Origin: Burkholderia sp.
Lineage (GTDB): Bacteria; Pseudomonadota; Gammaproteobacteria; Burkholderiales; Burkholderiaceae
Direction of reading: 5' to 3'
NCBI GenBank assembly: GCA_030151225.1
Contig: JASLEG010000139.1
Span: 1 to 64,000 of the forward strand
Length of the DNA stretch: 64,000 nt
The position numbers and the translations under genes are program-made. Positions 1 through 8,496 of this stretch are shown piece by piece; the stretch's first letter is position 1; every line of letters begins with the position of its first letter. Under the pieces are notes generated by a model. That model was not told the origin of the DNA and did no database searches. It saw only the letters and a program-made list of their open reading frames with translations.

Positions 1-2297
1 GCGTCGACGCGTGCGAGCAGCAGGCCACGCGCGTTCCATTCGTAGCGCGTGCTGCGCTGCATCGGATCCGTGACCTGCAGGAGCCGGCCGGCGGCGTCGT
101 AGCGAAACGCCTGGCGCGCGCCATCGGCCGTCACGATCGCGGTGATGCGTCCCATTGCATCCGCTTCGTACTCGGTGGCCTGGCCGGCGGCGTCCACCAC
201 GCGTGCGAGCGCGCCCCGCGCGTCGTAGGCGAAGCGAGTGGTTTTGCCCGAGCAGTCGGTGTACGCGGTGATCTGCGCGCGGGCATTCCACTCGAGAAAC
301 TTGTAGCCGCCGCGGGCATCGCGGATCGTGTGCACGAGCCCACGATCGTCGCGATAGTAGGTGGTAGCGGCCCCGGTCGGATCGCGCTCACCCACGAGAT
401 TGCCGCGATCGTCGTAGCGGTAGACCCAGCGCGCATTGGCGGGGTCGGTCACGGCCACCGGCAGATCGTAGAAGCCATTCCACTCGGTGTGCTCGATCTG
501 GCCGAGCGCGTCGATGCGCGACGTCTGTCGCCCCAGCTCGTCGTACTTGAAGCGCGTCGTGTTGCCGGCGGGATCGGTCGTGCTAAGCAGTTGCCGGAGG
601 GCGTTCCACTTCATGCGCCAGACATGGCCTTCGGCGTCGATGTGGCTCGTCGGCTGTCCGTCTTCGTTCCAGGTCCAGTGCGTGACGCGACCCAACTGAT
701 CGGTGATGGTCACCGCACGGCCGTCGACGTCGGCCTCGAAAATATAGGCTTCGCCGTCGTCGGTCCAGTGCCGCACGACCCGCGCGGCGCGCCCGATTCC
801 CTGCCACGCGTAGAAGCACTGCAGGCCGCCCGGCAGCGTGTGCCGCGTCATCAGGCCATGTTCGTAGCCGAAGCGGCGCGCGACATGGCCGGCGCGGTCG
901 GTGACGGTGGCCAGTTCGCCGGCGTCGCTGTACGCATAACGCACCAGCGTTTCCGCTTGCTCACCGTCCACGCCGCGGGTCAGCGCGATCTCGGCGATGC
1001 GCCGCGGATGCGTCGCGTCGTAGAGGAACGTCAGCACGCGGCCGGCGCTGTCGAGCAGCCGGTCGGGGCGAGCGACGTCGCCCGCAGTCTCGGACTCGAC
1101 TTCGATCCAGTTGCCGTTGCGATCCTCGAGCCGCCACAGCTTCAGCGGTTCGACATCCGCATCACCATGTGAACGACCGAAATCGCGGAACAAGCCGTCG
1201 GCCGACTCGACCACGTAGTGCCCGCCTTCGGTGCAGATCAAATGCATCCCTTCCGGCAGGCTATAGTGGCTCTCGCCGGGCCGCACCGCCGGGAACACGA
1301 TGTCCCGGCCCTGTTCGTCCCAATAGGTGATCGAGCCCAGCTCGCCGCGTTCGCGTTCGAGCCTCAGCTCGACGCTGATCGGCACACTCCAGCCCGGCCC
1401 GAACAGGCTGTCCGCGCGATCGTCGTGGCTGCTGTAGAAGCGGCGCCATTCGAGCGGCAGCGGCCCGGGCAGCACGAAGTCGGTATCGTCGGCGCCGTCG
1501 AGAATCTTGCCGCCGGTGATCACGTTGACCGGGTGCCCCGCCGACGGCTTCACGAGGCTGCCCAGCCAGGTGCCGAAGGCGCCGGCGGCGAAGTTGAGCG
1601 CGAGGCAAGGCACGGCGCTCTTCAGCTCGCTCCAGCTGCCCTTGCCGCGACCGCACAGCGCGAGCGCGATGCCGAGCGCGGCACCGAGCCAGCCCAGGCG
1701 GCTCGCGGACTTCACCTCTCGCACGCGTTGCGTGCCACCGCCGATGAATACGTTGTCCGAACCTTCGGCGATGGTGCCGTCGCAGGTCGACTTGTCGCCT
1801 ACGCGCGCGGCGGGCTGGTTGTTGATGTAGACGTTGCCCGAACCCTCGGCCACCATCTGTGGACCGGAGTGGTCCTGGCACTGAACCGTGTCGAGATCGC
1901 TAGGCTGCGCCGCGCGCGCGGCGGGCCGGTCGTTCACATAGACGTTGCCCGAGCCGCTGCCGATCTTGCCCTTGATCTGCGGCGGTGAGATCGCGTTGGC
2001 GACCGCCTTGGCGCCCTCGTCGATCGCGTCGTTCATGCCGCTCGCTTCCATCAGCGCGCCGGAGCCCACGGCCACGCCCACGCCGATGGCGACCACGAGC
2101 GGCGTGGCCAGCCCGGCCGTGCCGATCTCGAGCGCGGCCAGCCCGGCGAACACGCCCACCTCCATCAGATCGGCCACCATCCCGCCGATCAGCGCGCCAC
2201 CGAGCACCGATCCCACCGTCCCGACCAGCTCACCCATCAAGGAGGTGTGCGAGATCGGATCCTCCTTGCGCGCGGCCGCGTACTGCTCGGCGCTCAC
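1..2297 (-). CDS. Type VI secretion prePAAR/PAAR-RHS effector, N-terminal 765 residues (runs off left edge)
   Basis: An open frame reads leftward from a GTG at 2297 to the window edge, so the C-terminal toxin is not seen. Residues 8-17 read AARKEDPISH, which fits the prePAAR motif AARxxDxxxH of type VI effectors. A glycine- and alanine-rich hydrophobic region follows (about 20-85), then two PAAR-like repeats (about 111-190, each with GSGNVY or a close variant and PAAR), a second hydrophobic segment (about 200-250), a DUF6531-like entry (HPVNVITGGK) and many RHS/YD repeats with FxYDxxGR spacing. Two hydrophobic regions flanking PAAR is the arrangement of effectors that need an Eag chaperone, and such a chaperone gene lies directly upstream. 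The GTG start overlaps the chaperone stop (GTGA) and has GGAGAGG just before it. The RHS shell should enclose a C-terminal toxin, with its immunity gene further left; both are inference. Confidence 0.9.
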   Translation of the reverse strand, partial: MSAEQYAAARKEDPISHTSLMGELVGTVGSVLGGALIGGMVADLMEVGVFAGLAALEIGTAGLATPLVVAIGVGVAVGSGALMEASGMNDAIDEGAKAVANAISPPQIKGKIGSGSGNVYVNDRPAARAAQPSDLDTVQCQDHSGPQMVAEGSGNVYINNQPAARVGDKSTCDGTIAEGSDNVFIGGGTQRVREVKSASRLGWLGAALGIALALCGRGKGSWSELKSAVPCLALNFAAGAFGTWLGSLVKPSAGHPVNVITGGKILDGADDTDFVLPGPLPLEWRRFYSSHDDRADSLFGPGWSVPISVELRLERERGELGSITYWDEQGRDIVFPAVRPGESHYSLPEGMHLICTEGGHYVVESADGLFRDFGRSHGDADVEPLKLWRLEDRNGNWIEVESETAGDVARPDRLLDSAGRVLTFLYDATHPRRIAEIALTRGVDGEQAETLVRYAYSDAGELATVTDRAGHVARRFGYEHGLMTRHTLPGGLQCFYAWQGIGRAARVVRHWTDDGEAYIFEADVDGRAVTITDQLGRVTHWTWNEDGQPTSHIDAEGHVWRMKWNALRQLLSTTDPAGNTTRFKYDELGRQTSRIDALGQIEHTEWNGFYDLPVAVTDPANARWVYRYDDRGNLVGERDPTGAATTYYRDDRGLVHTIRDARGGYKFLEWNARAQITAYTDCSGKTTRFAYDARGALARVVDAAGQATEYEADAMGRITAIVTADGARQAFRYDAAGRLLQVTDPMQRSTRYEWNARGLLLARVD

Positions 2298-2737
2298 TGG
2301 GCCTCTCCGGACCGGCTCGCCGCCGGCCGGAAGCTCGCGAAGATCCGTTCCGCGACCGCCGCCTGCTCCGCACTGAGCGGCGCGGCGCTGGTCAGTGTCA
2401 TCACCAGCACGCGGCCGGCATCGTCCGAGGGGAAGATGGTTTGAAGCTGGTGCCAGGTCCGATCGTCCTGCTCGAGCGTGGCGGTGATCTCCAGGCCCGT
2501 GCGGCCGCCCACAATGACGGTGCGACGCGACTGCTCGTTCAGCAGCTTCGTATCGCGCGAGGCGACTTCCCATTCGCGCGCGACGAACGCATCGAGATCC
2601 TCGCCGTCGCGAAACCGGCCGCGGGCGATCACGAGGTTCAGGCCGCCGGGGCCGACATTCATCGCGAGGATGTTGACGGTCCGATCGAGTGCGGCGTCGG
2701 GCAGATCGAATGTGCCTTCGTGAATGGTGTAGTGCAT
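2294..2737 (-). CDS. Eag-type T6SS effector chaperone (DUF1795/DcrB-like)
   Basis: 147 residues starting MHYTIHEGTFDLP and ending in a conserved-looking helix (AAVAERIFASFRP). Length, beginning and context fit DUF1795, the EagR/EagT chaperone family that binds the transmembrane and prePAAR part of PAAR-RHS effectors and loads them onto VgrG. It lies 17 bp after the VgrG stop, and its stop codon overlaps the GTG start of the RHS effector, so the three genes form a translationally coupled vgrG-eag-rhs unit. Cytoplasmic, with no signal peptide. The family call rests on context plus sequence character; I did not align it. Confidence 0.85.
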   Translation of the reverse strand: MHYTIHEGTFDLPDAALDRTVNILAMNVGPGGLNLVIARGRFRDGEDLDAFVAREWEVASRDTKLLNEQSRRTVIVGGRTGLEITATLEQDDRTWHQLQTIFPSDDAGRVLVMTLTSAAPLSAEQAAVAERIFASFRPAASRSGEAQ

Positions 2738-2754
2738 CACGAGTCCTTGCCGAA

Positions 2755-4887
2755 TTACTTGTTGAGATCGATGCGGGTGCCGTTCACCATCACGCCGTCG
2801 TCGGTCATCAGGATCACCGAGCCCTTGTGCTCGAGGCGGATGCCCTCCGGCGAGAGGGAGATCGAACTGTCCTTCACCTGCAGCAGGATCCCGCGCTCGG
2901 CCTCGTAGATCTGCGTGCCGCCGCCGCCGTCCTTCGCCGGCGTGTTGACCTCGACGGTGGTGGCGGTGGTGCTGCGCTGCAGCGCGATCGTTTCGGTGAG
3001 GTTGCCCCTGGCCACGTTCTTCTTCTCGTCGCCGGCATCCACGCTGACGAAGCGCGAACCCGCCACCACGCGGTGCGATTCGCTGTCCTCGATCACGGTG
3101 TTCATGTCCTTCTGCGCATGGAGGAACACCTCCTGCGCGCCGTTCACGTCGGAGAAGCGCAGCTCGTTCGAGCCTTCGCCCTTGTGGGTCTGGCTCTTGA
3201 TGCCCATGGTCTGGCCCACGGCGCCGTGATACGGGTTGCCCTGCTCGCCGTTGTACACGCGCCCCACGATCACGGGGTTGTCCGGATCGCCCTGATTGAA
3301 GGCCACCAGCATCTCCTGGCCGATCCGCGGAATCGCGGCCGCGCCCCAGCCGGCGCCGGCCCAGGGCTGGGACACGCGCACCCACATCGAATCGGTGCCG
3401 TCCTGCCTGCCGCGCCGGTCCCACAGGAAGTGCAGCTTCACGCAGCTGCCGTTGGTGTAGATTTCCTCGCCCCTGGGGCCCACCACGATGGCCGACTGCG
3501 TGCCCTGGATCAGCGGCTTGGCAGTCAGCCGCTGTGGGCGGTAAGGCACCTTCTGCGGCAGCAGCGTGAAGCTGTTGCGATAGGGCAGCGCGGTGGCGTG
3601 CTGGCTGTAGTCGTTCACGGCCTCGTGGCGCACCTGCAGGATCGCGTAATCCTGGTTGTCGGCCGCCACGGGGTGGCCGGTCACGCTCACGTGGCCGGCC
3701 GTGGTCATGCGCCACGCGTAGCCCTGGCCCGTGTAGAGCAGCGCCTGCGCTTCCTCGGCCTCGATCGCGTAGCGCGCGTAGCGGTCGCCGTCGGAGCTCG
3801 AATCGTAGAGCGACTGATGCTCGAAGCGCTCGGTCGAACCGAGCCGCGCGTAGTTCAGCGTGGTGGACGATTCCACCAGCATCAGCGGCGAGGAGGGCGC
3901 GTGGTAGTTGAAGTCGCGGAACGTCACCTTGCCCACCGCGAAGTGGCTGCCGCGGTTCAGCTGGTCGATGCCGTTGTACTCGCTCGCCGCGCTGTCCGAG
4001 TAGGGCATGCTCGCCAGGCCGTCGATCGCGCGGAACACGCTGTTGCTGTCGCCGATCGCGAGCGTGTGCTTGCCTTCCTCGTAGCGGTGCGTCCACACCA
4101 GGCCTTCCTGTTCCATCAGGCGTGCGCAGAAGTTGAAGTACGACTCCTGGTACATCACGATGTATTCGATCGGCTTCTGGCTGCCCTGGATGTCGAACGC
4201 GTAGTCGCTGAAGCCGTGCTCGCCGAACACGGCCGCCAGGATGTCCTGCGCGGTCTGGTTCTGGAAGATCCGGCAGTCGGTGGTGCGCGTGAGGAACCAG
4301 AACCACGGCACCACGGACATCTGGTAGCGCGTGACGGTGCCGGGGTGGCCCACGCGGTCGAACGAGGCCACGTAGCCGTCGAAGTGCCGGGTGTCGTCGC
4401 CGCTGCTCGCGGTGGCGGCGGCCAGCAGCGCGGCGCTTGACTGCTGGTCGAACTTCAGCTTCACCTGCTGGCCGATCAGGTCGGCCGGCTTGAGGTCGTT
4501 GCGGTGCGAGAGCAGGTCGAGATGCATCTCGGGCAGCCGGTTCACGTGCTCGTCCACCACGGCCACGTTCACGAGCAGCACGTCGCTGCCCAGCGGCGTG
4601 TCGAGCGTGACGTAGCGGTTCATCTGCGTGAGCGTGGCGGAGCTGCCCGCGACCTGGTTGATCGAGTCGGCGATCGCGGCGGGTGGGCGCTGCAGCAGGG
4701 AGAAGCCGGTCTGCGCGAGCTGGTTGGCGCGCTGCAGCGTGTCGATCTTGCCGGTCAGGCCGGCGAGCGGGCCGACCTGGCTGCCGATGCCGGAAGCAAG
4801 CGAGCTCGCCAGGCCGCCGAGTCCGGTGGGCGAGCCCAGCGTACCGGCGAAACTGGCCGAGCCGCCGCCGAGTGGCGACAAACTCAT
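2755..4887 (-). CDS. vgrG: Type VI secretion tip protein VgrG with Gly/Ser-rich N-terminal extension
   Basis: 710 residues. The gp27-like part begins near residue 89 (MNRYVTLDTPLGSDVLLV), continues through the usual VgrG segments (a GLVWTHRYE-like stretch, SWGWFHRE-equivalent region, LHFLWDRRG, WVRVSQPWAGAGWG, IPRIGQEMLVAF, DPDNPVIVGRVYNG) and ends with a beta-helix/DUF2345-like tail (KGSVILMTDDGVMVNGTRIDLNK in part). It is the spike at the tip of the T6SS tube. Unusually, about 88 residues precede the normal VgrG start; they are rich in Gly, Ser, Ala and Leu. The first ATG is preferred because an AGGA-type ribosome site precedes it, while the internal Met89 lies inside a continuous frame. 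Downstream are the cognate chaperone and RHS effector. Confidence 0.95.
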   Translation of the reverse strand: MSLSPLGGGSASFAGTLGSPTGLGGLASSLASGIGSQVGPLAGLTGKIDTLQRANQLAQTGFSLLQRPPAAIADSINQVAGSSATLTQMNRYVTLDTPLGSDVLLVNVAVVDEHVNRLPEMHLDLLSHRNDLKPADLIGQQVKLKFDQQSSAALLAAATASSGDDTRHFDGYVASFDRVGHPGTVTRYQMSVVPWFWFLTRTTDCRIFQNQTAQDILAAVFGEHGFSDYAFDIQGSQKPIEYIVMYQESYFNFCARLMEQEGLVWTHRYEEGKHTLAIGDSNSVFRAIDGLASMPYSDSAASEYNGIDQLNRGSHFAVGKVTFRDFNYHAPSSPLMLVESSTTLNYARLGSTERFEHQSLYDSSSDGDRYARYAIEAEEAQALLYTGQGYAWRMTTAGHVSVTGHPVAADNQDYAILQVRHEAVNDYSQHATALPYRNSFTLLPQKVPYRPQRLTAKPLIQGTQSAIVVGPRGEEIYTNGSCVKLHFLWDRRGRQDGTDSMWVRVSQPWAGAGWGAAAIPRIGQEMLVAFNQGDPDNPVIVGRVYNGEQGNPYHGAVGQTMGIKSQTHKGEGSNELRFSDVNGAQEVFLHAQKDMNTVIEDSESHRVVAGSRFVSVDAGDEKKNVARGNLTETIALQRSTTATTVEVNTPAKDGGGGTQIYEAERGILLQVKDSSISLSPEGIRLEHKGSVILMTDDGVMVNGTRIDLNK

Positions 4888-5167
4888 TTTGTTTTCCTCA
4901 TCTCAGGTTCTGGCCCATCGGACTTCAGGGTTCCGCGGCGCGCTGATTCTAGCCGATGTGGATTAACAAGTTAAGTCAGCCGATTAAGGCAAGGCATCGT
5001 GGTGTGAAACGACGCTTTCCGGATGCCGATAATCGAAGGAATGGCAAGGATTTCAAGAAAAATCGACCGACTTGCAAGGCGTGATCGGTAAAAATTCGAT
5101 TCTTTAAAGATTGTCAATCAACGATGGGCGACGGCGCGACATCGCAAGTACCAGATAGAGAAGGGAA

Positions 5168-6010
5168 TTACGCCGTTTCCCCCGATTTTGTCGCGGCCTG
5201 TGCCGGCGCGCGATGTTGCTCGGACGAATCCGAATCGCCGTCATCCGTTTCGATATGCGCCAGGATTCCGGCGCGTCCCGGCGCGACATGATCGGCCAAT
5301 ACATGGCGATCGGGATAATCGCCGCCATTCTGCGAGCGAAACGCGATCGGCGCATCGTCGAACAATCGTTCCAGTCGCCCGCGCCATTGCGCCTCGATAT
5401 TCGCCATGCGCGCGGCATCGATTTTCCCGGCGCCATGCACGGCGAAGGTCGGCAATACCGCCATGCCCGGATAGAACAGCGTGCCGTGCGTGATCGGGAA
5501 CAGCAACTGATCGAGCGGCCCGTTGATGCCGCGCGGCGAATAGTCGGCCTCGGGGCCGCCGGCCGTGACCGCCAGCAGCGCGCGCTTGCCGGCCAAACCG
5601 CCTTCGCCGTAGCGATGCGCGTTGCCGGCGCCGCCATATCCGTAGGCGAGGCCATACGCCCACACCCGGTCCACCCAGCCCTTCATGATCGCGGGCATGC
5701 CGAACCACCACAGCGGGAAATGCAGGATCAGCGCGTCGGCGGCGAGCAGCTTGCGCTGTTCCTCGGCCACGTCCGCGGTCTGGGTGCCGCCGGCGAACGC
5801 GTGGCCCGATTCGGCCACGAAGGACAGGCGCTCGGGATCGGCGCGCTCGGGGAAATCGTCGGCATCGAACACGGCCTTCCAGCCCATCGCGTACAGGTCG
5901 GATTCCATGACCTCGTGGCCGAGCGCGCTCAGCGCCTCGCGCGAGATGGCGGCAAGCCGGTGGGTGAGGGAACTGCGTTCGGGGTGGGCGTGGACGATCA
6001 GGATCTTCAT
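5168..6010 (-). CDS. NAD(P)H dehydrogenase (quinone)-like flavodoxin-fold oxidoreductase
   Basis: 280 residues starting MKILIVHAHPERSSLT, the beta1 and phosphate-binding start of the NQO/MdaB flavodoxin-like family. Other family marks are ALILHFPLWWFGMPAIMKGWVDRV (flavin and quinone site; shown here only as a family segment), and a TAGG-type loop followed by PITHGTLFYPGM. It should be a cytosolic FAD enzyme that reduces quinones or other small electrophiles with NAD(P)H. The last 40 residues are Asp/Ser/Ala-rich and look like a species-specific tail. The start at 6010 is the first in-frame Met in front of the conserved strand. A LysR gene is divergent 85 bp away with a dyad between them, which suggests direct control. 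Confidence 0.88.
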   Translation of the reverse strand: MKILIVHAHPERSSLTHRLAAISREALSALGHEVMESDLYAMGWKAVFDADDFPERADPERLSFVAESGHAFAGGTQTADVAEEQRKLLAADALILHFPLWWFGMPAIMKGWVDRVWAYGLAYGYGGAGNAHRYGEGGLAGKRALLAVTAGGPEADYSPRGINGPLDQLLFPITHGTLFYPGMAVLPTFAVHGAGKIDAARMANIEAQWRGRLERLFDDAPIAFRSQNGGDYPDRHVLADHVAPGRAGILAHIETDDGDSDSSEQHRAPAQAATKSGETA

Positions 6011-6041
6011 GGCTAGGGCTCCGTTGGGGAATGCCGCCACG

Positions 6042-6060
6042 ATAGCGATCGGCCCGCTAT
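6042..6060. promoter_or_regulatory. Dyad ATAGCG-N7-CGCTAT in the oxidoreductase/LysR divergent promoter region
   Basis: A perfect 6+6 inverted repeat lies between two divergent genes. Position and symmetry fit a LysR-type operator that would control both the regulator and the oxidoreductase. Seen in sequence; binding is inferred. Confidence 0.5.
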
Positions 6061-6095
6061 AGTTGAAATGAATTTCCAGAATGACAGGTATCACG

Positions 6096-6992
6096 ATGAG
6101 CAATTCCCTGGCACGCCTCGACCTGAACCTGCTGATCACGCTCGACGCGCTGCTGATCGAGCACAACGTCACGCGCGCGGCCGAGCGCCTGCATCTCGCC
6201 CAGCCCACGGTGAGCGTGCAGCTCGCGCGGCTGCGCGAGTTCTTCGGCGATCCGCTGCTGCTGCCGGGCCCGCGCGGCATGCGCCCCACCGCGCGCGCCG
6301 ACGAATTGCGCGAGCCGCTGCGTCAGGCGCTGGCCGTGCTCGAGCAGGCGGTGGCGCCCTCGCTGCCCTTCGACCCGGCCCAGGCGAATCGCACCTGGCG
6401 CGTGGCGGCATTCGATTACGGCGAATTCACGATCCTGCTGCCCGCGCTGGCGGCGCTGCGCGAGGCGGCGCCGGCCACGCGGCTGGCGGTGGTGCAGAGC
6501 GCGCCAGGGCGCGTGTCGAAGCAGGCGGAGCAGGGCGACGTGGATCTGGCCTTCCTGATCGGCGCGGAGGCGCCCCCGGACCTGCGCCGTCGGCCGATGT
6601 TCGAGGAGCGCTACGTGCTGGCGGGTCGCGCCGGCCACCCGCGCCTGACGCGCCGGCCCACGCTCGCGCAGTTCTGCCGGCTCGACCACGTGATCGTGTC
6701 GCCCGATGGCGGCGGGTTTCAGGGCGTGACGGACGTGACGCTGGCCGAGCGGGGCATGACGCGGCGCGTGGCGCTGTCGGTGCCGCATTTCCTGTTCGTG
6801 CGCGCGGTGCTGGCGAACACGGACATGGTGGCGATGGTGCCGTCGCGGCTGGTGCGCGACGACCCGGCGCTGCGGGTGGTCGAGCCGCCCGTGGAAGTCC
6901 CGGGCTTCGAGATGCTGATGCTGTGGCCGGAGCGCGTGCATCGCGATCCGGCGCATCGCTGGTTGAGGGAGCGGATCGCGGCAGCGGTGTGA
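6096..6992 (+). CDS. LysR-family transcriptional regulator
   Basis: 298 residues from the ATG at 6096 (an upstream in-frame ATG at 6081 would add five residues). The N-terminus LARLDLNLLITLDALLIEHNVTRAAERLHLAQPTVS is the typical LysR winged helix-turn-helix of the NodD/SyrM-like branch; only its start and pattern are used here. The rest fits the effector-binding domain, ending near WLRERIAAAV. It is divergent from the NQO-like oxidoreductase and separated by a short region holding a perfect dyad, so it probably senses an electrophile or quinone and controls that gene. Start choice rests on an AGG about seven bases before 6096. Confidence 0.9.
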   Translation: MSNSLARLDLNLLITLDALLIEHNVTRAAERLHLAQPTVSVQLARLREFFGDPLLLPGPRGMRPTARADELREPLRQALAVLEQAVAPSLPFDPAQANRTWRVAAFDYGEFTILLPALAALREAAPATRLAVVQSAPGRVSKQAEQGDVDLAFLIGAEAPPDLRRRPMFEERYVLAGRAGHPRLTRRPTLAQFCRLDHVIVSPDGGGFQGVTDVTLAERGMTRRVALSVPHFLFVRAVLANTDMVAMVPSRLVRDDPALRVVEPPVEVPGFEMLMLWPERVHRDPAHRWLRERIAAAV

Positions 6993-7006
6993 GCCCGGCC
7001 CCCTCC

Positions 7007-7951
7007 TCAGTATCCGAGCGAGCGGGTCACGCCGGCCGGCATCTCGCCGGACGCGCGATAGCGCGCGATGTTGCCGGCCACGATCGCCGAGGCGGTGGCG
7101 CGATCGGTGGGCGCGGAGATGTGCGGCAGCACGGTCACGGCCGGATGCGCCCATTGCCAGGCGTCTTCCGGCAGCGGCTCGCGATCGAACACGTCGAGCA
7201 CGGCGTGCGCGAGCTGGCCGTCGTCCAGCGCGGCGCGCAGCGCTGCATCGTCCACGATCGGCCCGCGCGCGAAGTTGATCAGCTGCGCGCCGCGCGGCAG
7301 CGCGGCCAGCGCGGCGGCATCCACGATGCCGCGCGTGGCCGGCGTGAGCGGCAGCAGGCACACCAGGATGTCGGCGCTCGCGAGCATCTCGGGCAGCTCG
7401 GCCTCGCCGGCGTGGCAGCGCACGTCGGCCAGCGCCTTGCGCGTGCGGCTCCAGCCGCTCACCTTGAAGCCGGCCGCCACCAGCCGCCGGGCGGCCACCT
7501 CGCCGAGCGCGCCGAGCCCGAGCAGGGCCACGGTCTTGTCGGCCGGCCGCGTGTAGTCGTGCGCGAGCCATTGCCGCGCGGCCTGCTGCGCGGCGTAGCG
7601 CGGCATGTCGCGATGCAGGTACAGCGTCCACGCCAGCACGGCCTCGGCCATGGTGTCGGCCAGTTGCGGATCCACCAGCCGCACGATGCGCAGGCCGTTG
7701 TCCGGCAGGTCGGCCATCAGCCGCTCCACGCCGGCCCACACGCTGTGCACCCACTTCAGGTTCGGCAACGCGAGCAGATCCTCGGGCCGTGCGTTGGCCA
7801 CGATGGCCACCTCGCAGGCGGCGCGTGCCTCGGCGTCGAGCGCGTCGAACGGCACGATCGTCTCGCTCGGCATCGCGGCGCGCAGCGCGGCGATCCACGG
7901 CTCGGCGAACGGATAGCCGGGCGCGCACAGGAACGGCAGCACGCGGCTCAT
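7007..7951 (-). CDS. D-2-hydroxyacid dehydrogenase, glyoxylate/hydroxypyruvate reductase A-like
   Basis: 314 residues. The nucleotide-binding motif is LLGLGALGEVAARRL (GxGxxG type). The family's catalytic trio appears as Arg in NFARGPIVDD, Glu in DVFDREPLP and His in LPHISAPT. Length and the W-rich region (WVHSVWAGVERL) match the GhrA branch, which reduces glyoxylate and hydroxypyruvate with NADPH. Its start overlaps the stop of the VOC gene in an ATGA junction, so the two are co-translated. The pair is divergent from a LysR gene. The true substrate could be another 2-ketoacid. Confidence 0.9.
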   Translation of the reverse strand: MSRVLPFLCAPGYPFAEPWIAALRAAMPSETIVPFDALDAEARAACEVAIVANARPEDLLALPNLKWVHSVWAGVERLMADLPDNGLRIVRLVDPQLADTMAEAVLAWTLYLHRDMPRYAAQQAARQWLAHDYTRPADKTVALLGLGALGEVAARRLVAAGFKVSGWSRTRKALADVRCHAGEAELPEMLASADILVCLLPLTPATRGIVDAAALAALPRGAQLINFARGPIVDDAALRAALDDGQLAHAVLDVFDREPLPEDAWQWAHPAVTVLPHISAPTDRATASAIVAGNIARYRASGEMPAGVTRSLGY

Positions 7952-8361
7952 TTCGCGTACACCTTGTCCAGATCGGCGAAGCCCTTCACCTCGATCGGGT
8001 TGCCGCTCGGATCGCGGAAGAACATGGTGGCCTGCTCGCCCGGTTGCCCCTCGAAGCGCAGGCTCGGCGGAATCACGAATTCCACGGCGCCACCCTCGAG
8101 GCGCGCGGCCAGCACCTTCCAGTCGCGCATCGCCATCACCAGCCCGAGATGCGGCATCGGCACCATGTGGTCGCCCACGCGGCCGGTGTTGCTGACCGGG
8201 AACGGCTCGCCCAGGTGCAGGGAGATCTGGTGTCCGAAGAAATCGAAATCGACCCAGGTATCCGTGCTGCGGCCTTCCTGGCAGCCGAGCAGGGTGCCGT
8301 AGAAGGCGCGCGATTCGTCGAGGTCGCGCACGTGATACGCGAGATGGAAGGCGGTTTGCAT
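7948..8361 (-). CDS. VOC (glyoxalase/bleomycin-resistance fold) family protein
   Basis: 137 residues beginning FHLAYHVRDLDESRAFYGTLLGC after the first few residues, with metal-site candidates His in AYHVRD, Glu and His around SLHLGEP and Glu near the end in GNPIEVKGF. One complete pair of VOC beta-alpha-beta-beta-beta motifs. Such proteins are metal-dependent lyases, dioxygenases or binding proteins, and the substrate cannot be told from sequence. It is first in a two-gene unit with the GhrA-like reductase, so a ketoacid- or ketoaldehyde-related reaction is plausible. The start at 8361 is the only Met in front of the domain. Confidence 0.88.
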   Translation of the reverse strand: MQTAFHLAYHVRDLDESRAFYGTLLGCQEGRSTDTWVDFDFFGHQISLHLGEPFPVSNTGRVGDHMVPMPHLGLVMAMRDWKVLAARLEGGAVEFVIPPSLRFEGQPGEQATMFFRDPSGNPIEVKGFADLDKVYAK

Positions 8362-8496
8362 GGGAACTCCGGGGATCCTGGGGGGACGGCGCGACGGCGG
8401 GCAGGGGGAGGCAGCCGATCGGACATGGAACGCAGCGTAGCAGCCGGATTTCGAAAGAGATAGCATGGAATTATTTATGAAACAAAAGGATCGCTT

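Noticed and set aside
2689..4440. Long rightward open frame opposite vgrG, and many similar long frames opposite other genes
   Set aside because: High GC removes stop codons from antisense frames; their composition (runs of Arg, His, Ala, Val) and lack of family motifs mark them as shadows.
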